A stretch of 64,000 nt of DNA from ZYF759 sp046297455 (lineage in GTDB: Bacteria > Pseudomonadota > Alphaproteobacteria > Rhizobiales > Rhizobiaceae). Below, in pieces: positions 1 to 10,071 of this stretch (positions are counted from its first letter, which is position 1; every line of letters begins with the position of its first letter). The stretch lies in assembly GCA_046297455.1 (NCBI GenBank), contig JBKBIT010000001.1, forward strand, positions 124,001 through 188,000, given 5' to 3'. Below the pieces are notes generated by a model. The model ran no database searches, was not told the origin of the DNA, and saw nothing but the letters and a program-made list of their open reading frames with translations. The position numbers and the translations under genes are program-made.

Positions 1-547
1 TGTAGAGCGCCCGTGCGCCCAGCGGGTTCTCCAGGCTGGCATCCATGCCACCATTGGCGATGCTGTAGGGTTCCAGCTCTGGCTGGCGCGCGACCATGGA
101 ATCGGGCGGGGTCCAGCGCGGCCACTCGCGCTTGTAGGCGACAATGGCGCGGCCAGACCAGGCGAAGCCTTCGCGTCCCACCCCGATGCCGTAGCGCGTT
201 GCCCGGCCGGCCGGACGCACGTGGTAGAGATATTTGTTTGGCGTATCCACGATAAGCGTGCCGATAGCTTCGTCCGTCGGATAGTCGATCTCTGTGCGCC
301 AGAACCGCTCGTGTAACTGACTCATGTCGACTTCCGGCAAGGGAAAGCGCTCCTGAGGCGTGGCAAAATACATGGGAGGCGTGGCCGGAACGGGAGGCGG
401 CGGGGGTGGTGCGACAACGGCTTCGGGGGCCGGCCCGCGGCCGGTCGTGCAGCCGGCAAGCGCCATGGTGCCGAGGGCCGCCAGAAATGCGCGGCGCGAG
501 GGAGATCGCCGCAGCAGGCGACTGGATTTGTTATTGGTGTTGGACAT
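1..547 (-). CDS. L,D-transpeptidase (YkuD/ErfK family), partial
   Basis: The gene starts at an ATG at 547 and runs off the left edge, so only about 182 N-terminal residues are visible. The protein opens with an SRRAFL twin-arginine-like motif followed by a lipobox (LAGC, Cys near residue 33) and a proline-rich linker (APPPPPPVPATPP), which predicts a lipoprotein tethered in the envelope. The next part (IGTLIVDTPNKYLYHV, RYGIGVGREGFAWSG) is the start of a YkuD domain, which forms 3-3 or lipoprotein-peptidoglycan cross-links. The catalytic His and Cys motifs lie outside the window. The gene is divergent from the DsbA-like gene and shares the CTTAAG box with it. Confidence 0.8.
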   Translation of the reverse strand, partial: MSNTNNKSSRLLRRSPSRRAFLAALGTMALAGCTTGRGPAPEAVVAPPPPPPVPATPPMYFATPQERFPLPEVDMSQLHERFWRTEIDYPTDEAIGTLIVDTPNKYLYHVRPAGRATRYGIGVGREGFAWSGRAIVAYKREWPRWTPPDSMVARQPELEPYSIANGGMDASLENPLGARALY

Positions 548-594
548 TCACAGCCTCGATGGTTCTGATCATGCCGGCGAGAGGCCCAAGGCAG

Positions 595-611
595 CTTAAG
601 CCTGCCTTAAG
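595..611. promoter_or_regulatory. PmrA/QseB-type response regulator box
   Basis: CTTAAG, five bases (CCTGC), then CTTAAG: a perfect direct repeat with 11-bp periodicity, the layout of OmpR-family sites such as the PmrA box. It lies 47 bp from the L,D-transpeptidase start and 46 bp from the GTG start of the DsbA-like gene. The inverse complement of the same box occurs at 3407-3423. Binding by the local response regulator is inferred. Confidence 0.7.
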
Positions 612-657
612 GCGCCCTCCCATCTTGGCGGCGACCAGCAAACTGGAGCCTGAAGCC

Positions 658-1332
658 GTGTCCAAGACCTCATCTTCACCCACCACCCGCAGCGATGCTT
701 TCCCCTTCATCACCCGTCGCAAGCTCATTGCAGGCTTCGTGCCGGCCATGATGAAGGCGTCGGCAGCTTTCTCGCCGCGCCTCGCCATGGCTCAGGAACA
801 GGACGCCGACCTGCTGTTCGACGACCCTGAGGCGCCAATTGGTGGCAACCCGGAGGGAAGTCTGACCATCGTCAGTTTCTTTGACTACAACTGTCCGTTC
901 TGCCGGCGCTCGAGCGGACCGCTCGATGATGTTGTGAACCAGGATGGCGATATTCGCCTCATCTACAAGGACTGGCCGATCCTGACCGAAGCGTCTGTCA
1001 CCGGCGCGTTGTTGGCGCTGGCCGCCCACAGGCAGGGGCGGTACGAAGCGGCATACCATGCTCTTATGGGTCTCGACGGCCGTGCCGACAACGACACCAT
1101 GCGCGCCGCCGTGGCCTCGGCGGATCTCGGCATGGCGCGGCTGGATAGTGATCTGGACAGTGCGCGCGAGGAGATCGGCTCACTTCTGCAGCGCAACATG
1201 GATCAGGCGGACGGGTTGGGCCTGCGAGGCACTCCAGGCTATATTGTTGGTCCCTTTCTGGTCACCTCGGCCCTCAACGAAGATGGGTTCCGTCAGGTGG
1301 TGGCCGATGCCCGAGAACGCATGAGGGGCTGA
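658..1332 (+). CDS. DsbA-family periplasmic thiol-disulfide oxidoreductase
   Basis: A 224-aa thioredoxin-fold protein. The GTG at 658 is preferred because GGAG lies 9 bases upstream and because the start leaves a twin-arginine-type export signal (TRRKLIAGF, residues 19-27) ending near AMAQ. The redox motif CPFC is at about residues 79-82 (FFDYNCPFCRRSS). The cis-Pro loop is visible as GTPGYIVG. The relatives are the Com1-like branch of DsbA, which oxidises or isomerises cysteines in exported proteins. The CTTAAG box upstream, matched by one before the DsbD gene, suggests co-regulation with that reductase. A longer in-frame reading from 406 lacks a signal peptide and overlaps the divergent gene. 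Confidence 0.85.
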   Translation: MSKTSSSPTTRSDAFPFITRRKLIAGFVPAMMKASAAFSPRLAMAQEQDADLLFDDPEAPIGGNPEGSLTIVSFFDYNCPFCRRSSGPLDDVVNQDGDIRLIYKDWPILTEASVTGALLALAAHRQGRYEAAYHALMGLDGRADNDTMRAAVASADLGMARLDSDLDSAREEIGSLLQRNMDQADGLGLRGTPGYIVGPFLVTSALNEDGFRQVVADARERMRG

Positions 1333-1339
1333 GCCGGAC

Positions 1340-2698
1340 TTACGCGGCGGGAAAGGTGAGCCTGACGATAAGGCCGCCCGTCTCCTCGCGGTTGGCGACT
1401 GACAGGGTTCCGCCGGCGCGCTTCACGACCGTCTCCACGATGGCCAGGCCAAGCCCGGTTCCAGAAGACTGAGGCCCCTGGCCGCGAAAGAAACGCTCCG
1501 TGGCATGCACGATATCGTCTGCACCCATGCCGGGTCCGTCATCCGCGACCGTGATCGAGACAAGCTGGTCTTCGTGTTCCGTGACGATTGATATTTTGCC
1601 GCCTTCCGGCGAATGCAGCAAAGCATTCTCGAGAACGTTCTTCAGCGCCGTCGTTGCAAGTGCTTCGCCGCAGGCCACGCTGGCTCCACGTTCTCCGGTC
1701 ACGACCAAGGCGGCCCCGCGGCGTTGTCCCAAGGGTGCAACTGCCCGTTTCGCTTCTTCCAGCACACGATCCAGATCGGCAGGCCTTGAGGGGTGATCGC
1801 CCTCGCTTGCATCGGCGGCGGCCAGATCGAGCAACTGACTGACGAGCCTTGACGATCGGTCTACCCCGCCGGCAATCTGGGCAAGCGCGCGAGCCTTCAC
1901 CTCATCATCTGTGCTCGAAAGTGCAATCTGCGCCTGGGTCTTCACCCCGGCCAACGGTGTCTTCAATTCATGGGCGGCAAAAGCGGTGAAGCTCTTTTCG
2001 CGGTCACGAGCCGACTCCACCCGCGCAAAGAGGTCGTTGAGGGCGGCAAGCATTGGGCGCAACTCGCTTGGCCCGGCTTCGTCGCCGACTGGCCTGAGAT
2101 CGTCGGCACGGCGCGCCGCCAGCGCCATCGCCATCCGGTCCAGAGGCGCAAGGCCGCCACGCACCGCAAGCCAGATCAGCAAACCGCCGATCGGCAGCAT
2201 CAGCGTCATGGGAAGCAGGGTGCCCATCATGACGCCGTTGACGAGAGATTGCCTGATCTTGAGCTTGTCGCCGACCATCACCTGTACCCCTCGCTCGGGG
2301 TTCAGGACGGTATAGACCCGCCAGGTCTCGCCATCGATCATCGTCTGCGAGAACCCGTCACCGTCGTGTGCAAGCCGCTGGCTTGGCGCGGCTTCCGATC
2401 GACCAACCATCTCGCCGGAAAGTGACCAGATCTGACAGGAGAGCTGGCGGGTGTAGTCGTCAGCGTCCCAATCGCGCTCGATACCGGCGTCTCCTAGCGA
2501 CTGCGCCGCCGACGCGATTTCGATACGCTCGTCAGTCAGAAGCGAGTCGACCATGCGCGCGGCCTCGCGCAAACGCGCATCCAGCACCTGTTCGACCTGC
2601 GCCTGTGTGCTGAAATAGATCCAGGCCGCCGCCGACAACCAGGCTGCACCCGTGGTGATGAACAGGATCAGCAGCAGATTCGCGCGCATCGATTTCAT
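1340..2698 (-). CDS. sensor histidine kinase (QseC/PmrB type)
   Basis: A 452-aa inner-membrane kinase. A first membrane helix at about residues 8-29, a periplasmic sensor of about 125 residues and a second helix at about 155-180 precede a HAMP-like linker. The phosphoacceptor is in FAAHELKTPLAG (His near 243). The ATPase domain has the N box (NVLENALLHSPEGG), G1 (DDGPGMG) and G2 (GTGLGLAIVETV). The start overlaps the stop of the response regulator gene by ATGA, so the pair is translationally coupled. The stimulus is unknown; the flanking thiol-redox genes suggest envelope or metal/oxidative stress. Confidence 0.9.
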   Translation of the reverse strand: MKSMRANLLLILFITTGAAWLSAAAWIYFSTQAQVEQVLDARLREAARMVDSLLTDERIEIASAAQSLGDAGIERDWDADDYTRQLSCQIWSLSGEMVGRSEAAPSQRLAHDGDGFSQTMIDGETWRVYTVLNPERGVQVMVGDKLKIRQSLVNGVMMGTLLPMTLMLPIGGLLIWLAVRGGLAPLDRMAMALAARRADDLRPVGDEAGPSELRPMLAALNDLFARVESARDREKSFTAFAAHELKTPLAGVKTQAQIALSSTDDEVKARALAQIAGGVDRSSRLVSQLLDLAAADASEGDHPSRPADLDRVLEEAKRAVAPLGQRRGAALVVTGERGASVACGEALATTALKNVLENALLHSPEGGKISIVTEHEDQLVSITVADDGPGMGADDIVHATERFFRGQGPQSSGTGLGLAIVETVVKRAGGTLSVANREETGGLIVRLTFPAA

Positions 2699-3360
2699 GG
2701 CCGTTCTCCACCCACCCGATAGCCGATCCCGCGCACGGTCTGGACGATCCCCGGTCCCAGCTTGCCCCGGAGATTGTGCACATGAACCTCGACCGTGTTG
2801 CTTTCCGCGCCTTCCTGCCAGCCATAGATGACCCCCTCCAGCGCTGCCTTGCCGAGCACGACGCCGGGGCGCTCCATGAGGGCGCGCAAAATTGTGAATT
2901 CACGCCTCGTCAGTTGCACGTCGCGCCCTGCGCGGGTGACGGAGATGGAAGCGGGATCCAGTATCACGTCCTCCCATTGCAGCAGCACGCTGGTACGCCC
3001 CGCCCGCCGGCGCAGCAACGCTCGTAGACGGGCCGCAAGCTCGTCGAGGTCGAAAGGCTTGCCCAGATAATCGTCCGCGCCTGCATCGAGCCCGGCGATG
3101 CGATCGGGGATCTGGTCGCGCGCGGTCAGCAGAAGAATGGGGGTCGCATCGCTCATGCGTCGCCGCTCGGCAAGAAAATCGAGGCCGGACCCGTCGGGCA
3201 GCATCACGTCCAGCACCACTGCCTCATAGTCGCTGCCGCGCATGGCAGCTTCGGCATCGGCGCAGCAGGCCACCGCATCCGGACTGAAGCCGGCCATCTG
3301 GAGCCCCACGGCAATTCCGTCCCGTAGCAGCGAGTCATCTTCCACGATCAATATGCGCAT
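2695..3360 (-). CDS. OmpR-family response regulator (QseB/PmrA type)
   Basis: A 221-aa two-domain regulator. The receiver has the acidic pair ED-D at residues 7-9, phosphoacceptor Asp51 (VVLDVMLPDG), the Thr of LLLTAR and the Lys of GKPFDL. The C-terminal winged helix includes LTRREFTILRALMERPG and ends VHNLRGKLGPGIVQTVRGIGYRV. The start MRILIVEDD at 3360 is typical of the family; a longer in-frame reading upstream has no regulator homology. The gene is divergent from the DsbD gene, with a CTTAAG-N5-CTTAAG box 46 bp from its start. Autoregulation and control of the thiol-redox genes are inferred. Confidence 0.92.
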   Translation of the reverse strand: MRILIVEDDSLLRDGIAVGLQMAGFSPDAVACCADAEAAMRGSDYEAVVLDVMLPDGSGLDFLAERRRMSDATPILLLTARDQIPDRIAGLDAGADDYLGKPFDLDELAARLRALLRRRAGRTSVLLQWEDVILDPASISVTRAGRDVQLTRREFTILRALMERPGVVLGKAALEGVIYGWQEGAESNTVEVHVHNLRGKLGPGIVQTVRGIGYRVGGERP

Positions 3361-3406
3361 CGGTTTCCAGTTCTTGTCGGCATCGTAGGGCCCATCGACC
3401 CTGCCG

Positions 3407-3423
3407 CTTAAGGCAGGCTTAAG
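3407..3423. promoter_or_regulatory. second PmrA/QseB-type box
   Basis: CTTAAG-GCAGG-CTTAAG, the reverse complement of the 595-611 box except for one spacer base. It is 46 bp from the response regulator start and 50 bp from the DsbD start. The near-identical placement of both boxes between divergent starts makes chance unlikely and marks a small local regulon. Confidence 0.72.
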
Positions 3424-3473
3424 TTGCCGGGGCCATCGCAGCCTCCATGGCAAACGAAGGAGGCCGCACCTTG

Positions 3474-5219
3474 ATGCGCATAATTGCGGCAGCATTGCTG
3501 GCTGCACTGCTGATTTTTTCGCCCGCGGCTGCGGCGCCCGGTCAGCCGCTTCCCGTCGATGACGCATTCTCCCTGTCCGCAGAGCGAACGGACAGTGGAA
3601 TTGTTTTCACCTGGTCCATTGCCCGGGACTACTACCTCTACCGCGATCACTTCGGTCTTTCCATGGACGGAGCGGAGATCGCCTTCGACGCCTCGCCGGG
3701 CGAAATGAAGGTCGATCCCGGCTTCGGCACGGTGGACGTGCTCTTCGGCTTGGCAACGGTCACCGTCGATGAGCCGGCCGGAGACGTGATGCGAATCGTC
3801 TATCAAGGCTGCCAGGATGGCGGCATCTGCTATCCGCCCGAGATACGATATGTCGACACGGCATCGCTCGCCATCTCGAATGACCCGGCATCGTTCACCG
3901 GCTCCGATCCGGTATCCGATGGCAGCCTCCTTGCCGCGGCCGGCATCGTCATCGCCGACGATGCAGCCTCGCCGGCCTCCATTTTGCGCAGCGACAGCCA
4001 TTTGTGGATTGTGCTCAGCTTTCTCGGTTTCGGGCTGCTGCTCGCCTTCACGCCTTGCGTCTTTCCCATCTACCCGATCGTCCTAGGCATGCTGGGGCGG
4101 CAGGGAGAGAAGACGACGCCCGCGCGCGGCCTTCTGCTCTCCTCGACCTATGTCGTCTCCCTGGCCGTCGCCTTCGCGCTGGTGGGCGCGCTGGTGGGCT
4201 GGACCGGCCACAACATCCAGTTCGCGCTGCAATCGCCCTTGACCACAGCAGCCATTGCAGTCGTGTTCCTGGGCCTGGCGGCCGCCAGTTTCGGCTGGTT
4301 CGAACTTCAGCTGCCCGGCTTCGTGACGAACCGGCTGGCGCGTGCTTCCGGTGGGGGTGGCTCGGTCGGATCGGCCGCCGCCCTCGGCTTCAGTTCGTCG
4401 TTGCTCGTCGGTCCTTGCGTTACGGCTCCGCTGGCGGGTGCGCTGGTCTTTATCGGCCAGGGCGGAGATTGGCGCATCGGCGCGCTCGCCCTCTTTGCGC
4501 TCGGTCTCGGCAAGGGACTGCCGCTGATCGCGATGGCGACTTTTGGCGGACAGTTGCTGCCCAGGGCAGGGCGCTGGATGGAAACGATACGGCGCCTGTT
4601 CGGCTATGGTTTCGTGCTGATGAGCGTGTGGATCGCCGTGCCGTTGCTGCCGCAGGGCCTGGAGCCGATGCTCTACGCGGCCGTGGTGCTGGTCGCGGCG
4701 GCCGACCTCCTGCTGCGGTCCCGCAGGCTCTGGGCCAAGGCTGGCCTTGGGCTCGCCTTGCTCGGCGCGAGTGCCCTTGCCGGCTCGCTGCTGGGAAGCG
4801 AAAGCGACATGCGTGCCGAGGCCCGGATATCGCTGTCCTCGACACCAGTCCACGCGCTCGATTTCGCCACGGTACGAACGACGCAGGAACTCATCGGCGC
4901 TTTCGATACCGCTCAGGGTCGCCCGGTGATGGTTTATGTCACGGCGGACTGGTGCACGATCTGCCGAACGATCGAGCGGTCCGTTTTCACGGCCGAAGAT
5001 GTTGGCGTCGCGCTGGAACAGGTCCACCTGATCAAGCTCGACGTCACCGATTTCGACAGCAACACCCAGTCGCTGCTGTCGGAGCTTGCCGTGGCCGGAC
5101 CGCCGACCATGCTGTTCTTCGGCAGTGAAAGACGGGAAGTGCCAGGCACGCGGCTCATCGGCAGCATCTCGGTCGACCAGCTTGTCCAGGCTGCCGCTTC
5201 GGCGGGTGCGGCGCGATGA
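3474..5219 (+). CDS. dsbD: thiol:disulfide interchange protein DsbD-like
   Basis: A 581-aa protein that moves electrons from cytoplasmic thioredoxin to periplasmic thiols. The ATG at 3474 has AAGGAGG ten bases upstream and gives a clear signal peptide (MRIIAAALLAALLIFSPAAA); an ATG at 3447 would add nine residues. An N-terminal DsbD-alpha domain (CQDGGICYPP), a multi-span core with the redox cysteines in FTPCVFPIYP and LVGPCVTAPLAG, and a C-terminal thioredoxin domain with WCTIC follow in order. The C-terminal motif is CTIC, not the CVAC of E. coli DsbD. The stop overlaps the next start by ATGA. Confidence 0.9.
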   Translation: MRIIAAALLAALLIFSPAAAAPGQPLPVDDAFSLSAERTDSGIVFTWSIARDYYLYRDHFGLSMDGAEIAFDASPGEMKVDPGFGTVDVLFGLATVTVDEPAGDVMRIVYQGCQDGGICYPPEIRYVDTASLAISNDPASFTGSDPVSDGSLLAAAGIVIADDAASPASILRSDSHLWIVLSFLGFGLLLAFTPCVFPIYPIVLGMLGRQGEKTTPARGLLLSSTYVVSLAVAFALVGALVGWTGHNIQFALQSPLTTAAIAVVFLGLAAASFGWFELQLPGFVTNRLARASGGGGSVGSAAALGFSSSLLVGPCVTAPLAGALVFIGQGGDWRIGALALFALGLGKGLPLIAMATFGGQLLPRAGRWMETIRRLFGYGFVLMSVWIAVPLLPQGLEPMLYAAVVLVAAADLLLRSRRLWAKAGLGLALLGASALAGSLLGSESDMRAEARISLSSTPVHALDFATVRTTQELIGAFDTAQGRPVMVYVTADWCTICRTIERSVFTAEDVGVALEQVHLIKLDVTDFDSNTQSLLSELAVAGPPTMLFFGSERREVPGTRLIGSISVDQLVQAAASAGAAR

Positions 5220-6022
5220 ACGCCATTGCGCTCGGCCCGCTGATGCTGTCCACCGACCGGGTCGCTGCCCTAGTCGGCATTGCGGCCTTCCTCATCCTGA
5301 CGGCCTTTCTCGCCCGCCGGCTCGGCGAGCCGATCGGTCGCTGGTCCACCTTGGCCTTCATCCTTGGCGTGGTGGCCGCGCGGCTCGGCCATGTGGCCAT
5401 CAACTGGGAAACCTTCGCACCCGAACCCTTGCGCGCTCTGGCCATGTGGCAGGGCGGGTTTCACTGGCCGACAGGGTTGGCGGCGGCGGTGTTGCTTCTG
5501 TTCCTTCAAATGAGGCCAAGCGGCCAGCGGGTCGCGGGTCTGGCGAGCCTCGCTCTGGGCTTTTTCGTATGGCATACGGCAACCCTGCTGACATCGGGGG
5601 TCGAGCCGATCGAGCTTCCGCAGCATCCGCTTCATACGCTGGCCAACGATCCCGTGCAGCTCGCCAGCTTCGCCGGGGAGCCGATGGTGATCAATCTGTG
5701 GGCGACTTGGTGCCCGCCCTGCCGACGCGAGATGCCCATGATGGCCGATGTCGCCGCCGAGACCTCAGGCGTTACATTCGTCTTCGCCAACCAGGGGGAG
5801 GACCAGGCCAGGATCAGGCAGTACCTGTCGCGAGAGCAGCTCTTGCTGCCGAACGTGCTCCTCGACGGGCTCGGCGAACTCGGCCGCCACTATCACGCCA
5901 TCGGACTTCCCGCGACGCTCTTCATCGATTCAGAGGGTACCCTGGTCGACATGTATCTCGGCGAGATTTCCCGGGAGGCTTTCGTCGAGAGGATCCGTAT
6001 GCTCGCGGGCACAGGAGACTAA
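5216..6022 (+). CDS. membrane-anchored TlpA/DsbE-like thioredoxin
   Basis: A 268-aa protein. About the first 130 residues are three or four membrane helices of the prolipoprotein-diacylglyceryl-transferase-like type (GIAAFLILTAFLARRL, LAFILGVVAARLGHVAINW). The rest is a TlpA/ResA-like thioredoxin domain with WCPPC at about 165-169 and the cis-Pro motif GLPATLFID. The likely role is a periplasm-facing thiol reductase that receives electrons from the DsbD encoded just upstream; the genes overlap by ATGA. The membrane portion is unlikely to be an active lipoprotein enzyme because it is far shorter than Lgt. Confidence 0.83.
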   Translation: MNAIALGPLMLSTDRVAALVGIAAFLILTAFLARRLGEPIGRWSTLAFILGVVAARLGHVAINWETFAPEPLRALAMWQGGFHWPTGLAAAVLLLFLQMRPSGQRVAGLASLALGFFVWHTATLLTSGVEPIELPQHPLHTLANDPVQLASFAGEPMVINLWATWCPPCRREMPMMADVAAETSGVTFVFANQGEDQARIRQYLSREQLLLPNVLLDGLGELGRHYHAIGLPATLFIDSEGTLVDMYLGEISREAFVERIRMLAGTGD

Positions 6023-6102
6023 GCCGGCGGCCGAACGCAGCATTGCCGCCTCGCAGGTCAATCGCGCAAATGTCCCGTCGCTGCGGCGAGTATTGGTCAG
6101 CC

Positions 6103-6119
6103 CGCGCCGCGGCGGCGCG
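6103..6119. terminator. GC-rich hairpin between convergent genes
   Basis: Arms CGCGCC and GGCGCG enclose a five-base loop in the 106-bp gap between the TlpA-like gene and the convergent aldehyde dehydrogenase gene. There is no U-tract, so this is only a weak bidirectional terminator candidate. Confidence 0.3.
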
Positions 6120-6128
6120 CGCAGAACC

Positions 6129-7604
<1,476 letters not shown>

Positions 7605-7620
7605 GATCTGTCCCCTCTGC

Positions 7621-8922
7621 TCAGCCGGCCCTTCGGCCCCGCCGCTTGTCTTCTGCAACGACATCGAGAATTGCCGCCGCTGCCTTGCCGGCGCCGCCTG
7701 CCGCCTGCATGCGTAATGCGTTTGTTTTCAGGCGGGCCTGCATGTCGTTGTCGGCCAGTAGCGTCTCGATTGCGCCGCGCAACTGGTCACCATCCCAGCG
7801 GTAGCGGTCTAGCCGGAGACCGACGCCGCTTTCATCCGCTCGACGCGCATTATCGTGCCCGTCCCAGCAGTAAGGCATCACGATCGACGGGACGCCGAAA
7901 TACAGCGCCTCGCAGAAGCTGTTGTTGCCGCCGTGATGGATAAACAGGCTCGACTGCGCGACGACCGACGGCTGCGGATACCAGCTGTCGATGAACACGT
8001 TGTCGGGCACCTGGCTGTACTCCTCGCGCCAGTGCCCTGCATTGACCAGAAAACGGCAGGGGATCGTCTCGAAGGTCTCGATCATCCGCTTCATCATGTC
8101 GACATCCATCGCTCCCAGAGAGCCGAAGCTGGTCAGGACGAGTGGAGCCTCGTTGTGGCTTGCAAAGCGAGGCGGCTGATAGGCCGCCTCCTGGCGAACG
8201 CAGCCGTCGAGAAACACGAAACGCGCCGGGTCCAGCGGTCGACTGCGTTCGTGGCGGATGATCTCGGGCGCCAGCAAAAGGTTCAGCCACGGCGAGGGAT
8301 CGAGAAAGGAGGGGCTTTCCGGCGGCCGCTGTCCGCATTCCTGGAGGAAGTCGCAGAAACGGCGATGTGCCTGCGCAATGACGTTCTCATAGGCATCGAG
8401 ATAACGCCGCCAGCCGTCCCGGTCCTGCGCGCTGCAGCCCGATAGATAGGGTGCGATATCGGGATCGGAAATCTCTGTTTCCGCGCAGGAAACGACCCGT
8501 ATCCAAGGCACTCCGCAAGCCGCGATTGCCGGGAACATGACGACATTGTCGAGCACCACGGCATCCGGGCGCAGCCTTGCCAGGAGACGGCGCAGCGGCT
8601 CCTCCACCCGGATCGCCGTATCGACGATGGCATCCCAGGTGGGTCCGACATAGGACGTCAGTTGCTCGAACGGAGATTGGCGGAAAGCATCCTGATGGCG
8701 GGCAATGAAGTCGTTCCAGTCTGTTGTCTTGCTGGGACCCTCGGTATCAAGCTGGTATTCGGGAAAACCGTATTCGGCGAAGATGCCGCTGAAACCAGGA
8801 TGGCAGATGAAGACGGGTCGGGCGCCCATACGCCGAAGCTCCTGGGCGATGCCGACGCAATTGAGCGCGGCGCCGTAGCTCGCCTCCGGAAAAAGAGCGA
8901 TGGTTGCAGCAGACGACATCAA
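7621..8922 (-). CDS. GT1-fold (UGT/MGT-like) glycosyltransferase, paralogue 1
   Basis: A 433-aa GT-B-fold protein. The C-terminal half has the sugar-nucleotide signature (IHHGGNNSFCEALYFGVPSIVMPY, then DGHDNARRADESGVGLRL). The N-terminal half starts IALFPEASYGAALNCVGIAQEL; aligned by eye with macrolide glycosyltransferases, the GHVNP segment that carries the catalytic His reads GAALN here. The protein therefore has the fold and donor site but perhaps an altered mechanism. It is closely related to the product of 13993-15288 in the opposite arm. It lies between the GntR gene (17 bp upstream) and the ALDH gene, in one operon. Confidence 0.82.
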   Translation of the reverse strand: MMSSAATIALFPEASYGAALNCVGIAQELRRMGARPVFICHPGFSGIFAEYGFPEYQLDTEGPSKTTDWNDFIARHQDAFRQSPFEQLTSYVGPTWDAIVDTAIRVEEPLRRLLARLRPDAVVLDNVVMFPAIAACGVPWIRVVSCAETEISDPDIAPYLSGCSAQDRDGWRRYLDAYENVIAQAHRRFCDFLQECGQRPPESPSFLDPSPWLNLLLAPEIIRHERSRPLDPARFVFLDGCVRQEAAYQPPRFASHNEAPLVLTSFGSLGAMDVDMMKRMIETFETIPCRFLVNAGHWREEYSQVPDNVFIDSWYPQPSVVAQSSLFIHHGGNNSFCEALYFGVPSIVMPYCWDGHDNARRADESGVGLRLDRYRWDGDQLRGAIETLLADNDMQARLKTNALRMQAAGGAGKAAAAILDVVAEDKRRGRRAG

Positions 8923-8938
8923 TACCCTTCAAACCAGC

Positions 8939-9871
8939 TCAGCGAGACATGACCTTGATGGCAGCCGGCACGCCACGGCCTGCAACACGCGGTTTTTGTG
9001 TCAGTGACAGCTGCAGATGTACACGCATCAGATTGGCCGCCAGCTCCATCTGCCCTCGCTCGATCTGCTCCAGGATCTGCAGGTGTTCGAGATTCGACTG
9101 AATCAGCCGATAGGTATTCACCCGGTTTGAAAGCGGTACCACGCGTCGTCTGCGCTGGTGATCGGCCAGGGCCTCCGCGACAAAGGGATTGTCGCAGTTT
9201 CGCGCCACCAGCATATGGAAATCGAAATCGGTCCGGTCGAAAAGGTCACGGTCGAAGGTAGCCTCGTCCATGCCCTTGAGCAGCATCATCGATTGCCGCA
9301 GCGACAGGATCGCGCCGTGGTCGCGTCTGAAGTCAGGTAGTGTCAGCGCCAGCGGCTCCATCGCCAATCGGAATTCGTAGCTCTTGGCAGTGGCGTCGGC
9401 GCTGACGGCAAACTGCTTGAGCAGCCATTGCTGGCCGGCGCCTCTTTCGGCCAGATTGTCGTCTGACAGTTTCATGAGCGCATTTTGTACCGCTTGCCGG
9501 GAGCAGTCATAACGACGCTGGAGGTTGGCGACAGTCTGCACGTCCGCGATGCGTCCGGCAGCGAGATCGCGGAGAATGGCGTCGTGGAGGTCGCCCTCTG
9601 CTTCATCCCGCCCAACAAGATCGAGGCGGGCAAGGGTTACCGGGTCCACGGCGAGCACATAGCCTGCATTGTCGCTGGGCGTGACCAGATTGCTGTCGGC
9701 AAGTATCTGCAAGGCCTTTCTTATTGGCGTTCTTGATACATTGCAGGCGGTTGCCAAGGCCTGTTCAGGCAGCCTTTCGCCGGGCGGCATGCCACGTTCG
9801 ATCGCGAGGTTCAGGATTTTCTGCGCGAGTTCAACGTGACGATGATGTGGGCGTCGCTGCTCTGATTCCAT
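8939..9871 (-). CDS. GntR-family regulator with two winged-helix segments and FCD domain
   Basis: A 310-aa regulator. An N-terminal GntR winged helix (about residues 15-75: LPEQALATACNVSRTPIRKALQ) is followed by a second helix-turn-helix-like segment (about 95-150: VANLQRRYDCSRQAVQNAL) and then an all-helical FCD ligand domain (about 165-300, with FDFHMLVARNCDNPF). Ordinary FadR/FCD regulators are 230-250 aa with one DNA-binding domain. The gene is first in the leftward operon and divergent from the ABC transporter operon, so it probably controls both arms in response to the transported compound. Confidence 0.87.
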   Translation of the reverse strand: MESEQRRPHHRHVELAQKILNLAIERGMPPGERLPEQALATACNVSRTPIRKALQILADSNLVTPSDNAGYVLAVDPVTLARLDLVGRDEAEGDLHDAILRDLAAGRIADVQTVANLQRRYDCSRQAVQNALMKLSDDNLAERGAGQQWLLKQFAVSADATAKSYEFRLAMEPLALTLPDFRRDHGAILSLRQSMMLLKGMDEATFDRDLFDRTDFDFHMLVARNCDNPFVAEALADHQRRRRVVPLSNRVNTYRLIQSNLEHLQILEQIERGQMELAANLMRVHLQLSLTQKPRVAGRGVPAAIKVMSR

Positions 9872-9976
9872 CGGTTATTGGTCCATGAGTGGAGGCGCAT
9901 GCTGCCTTTCCGCCGGGCGCATGGCAAGTGCCAGCGATGCCGTTTGGTCGACTTTCGGCCGCGTTCAAATTCGCTA

Positions 9977-10003
9977 TTGACGTCTTTTTTCCGGAAATAA
10001 TAC
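9977..10003 (+). promoter_or_regulatory. putative promoter/operator for the polyamine-type ABC operon
   Basis: TTGACG (9977-9982) and TAATAC (9998-10003) are spaced by 15 bp, slightly short for sigma-70. The spacer contains a perfect 10-bp palindrome, TTTCCGGAAA (9988-9997), suited to a dimeric regulator such as the divergent GntR protein. The rest of the 200-bp intergenic region shows nothing else clear. Confidence 0.4.
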
Positions 10004-10071
10004 TGTCCTAACGGCAGGCAGCGTTCGACCGTGCAAAGCGGCTGCGCCTGGACAGAGGTGGAACAATCAAA

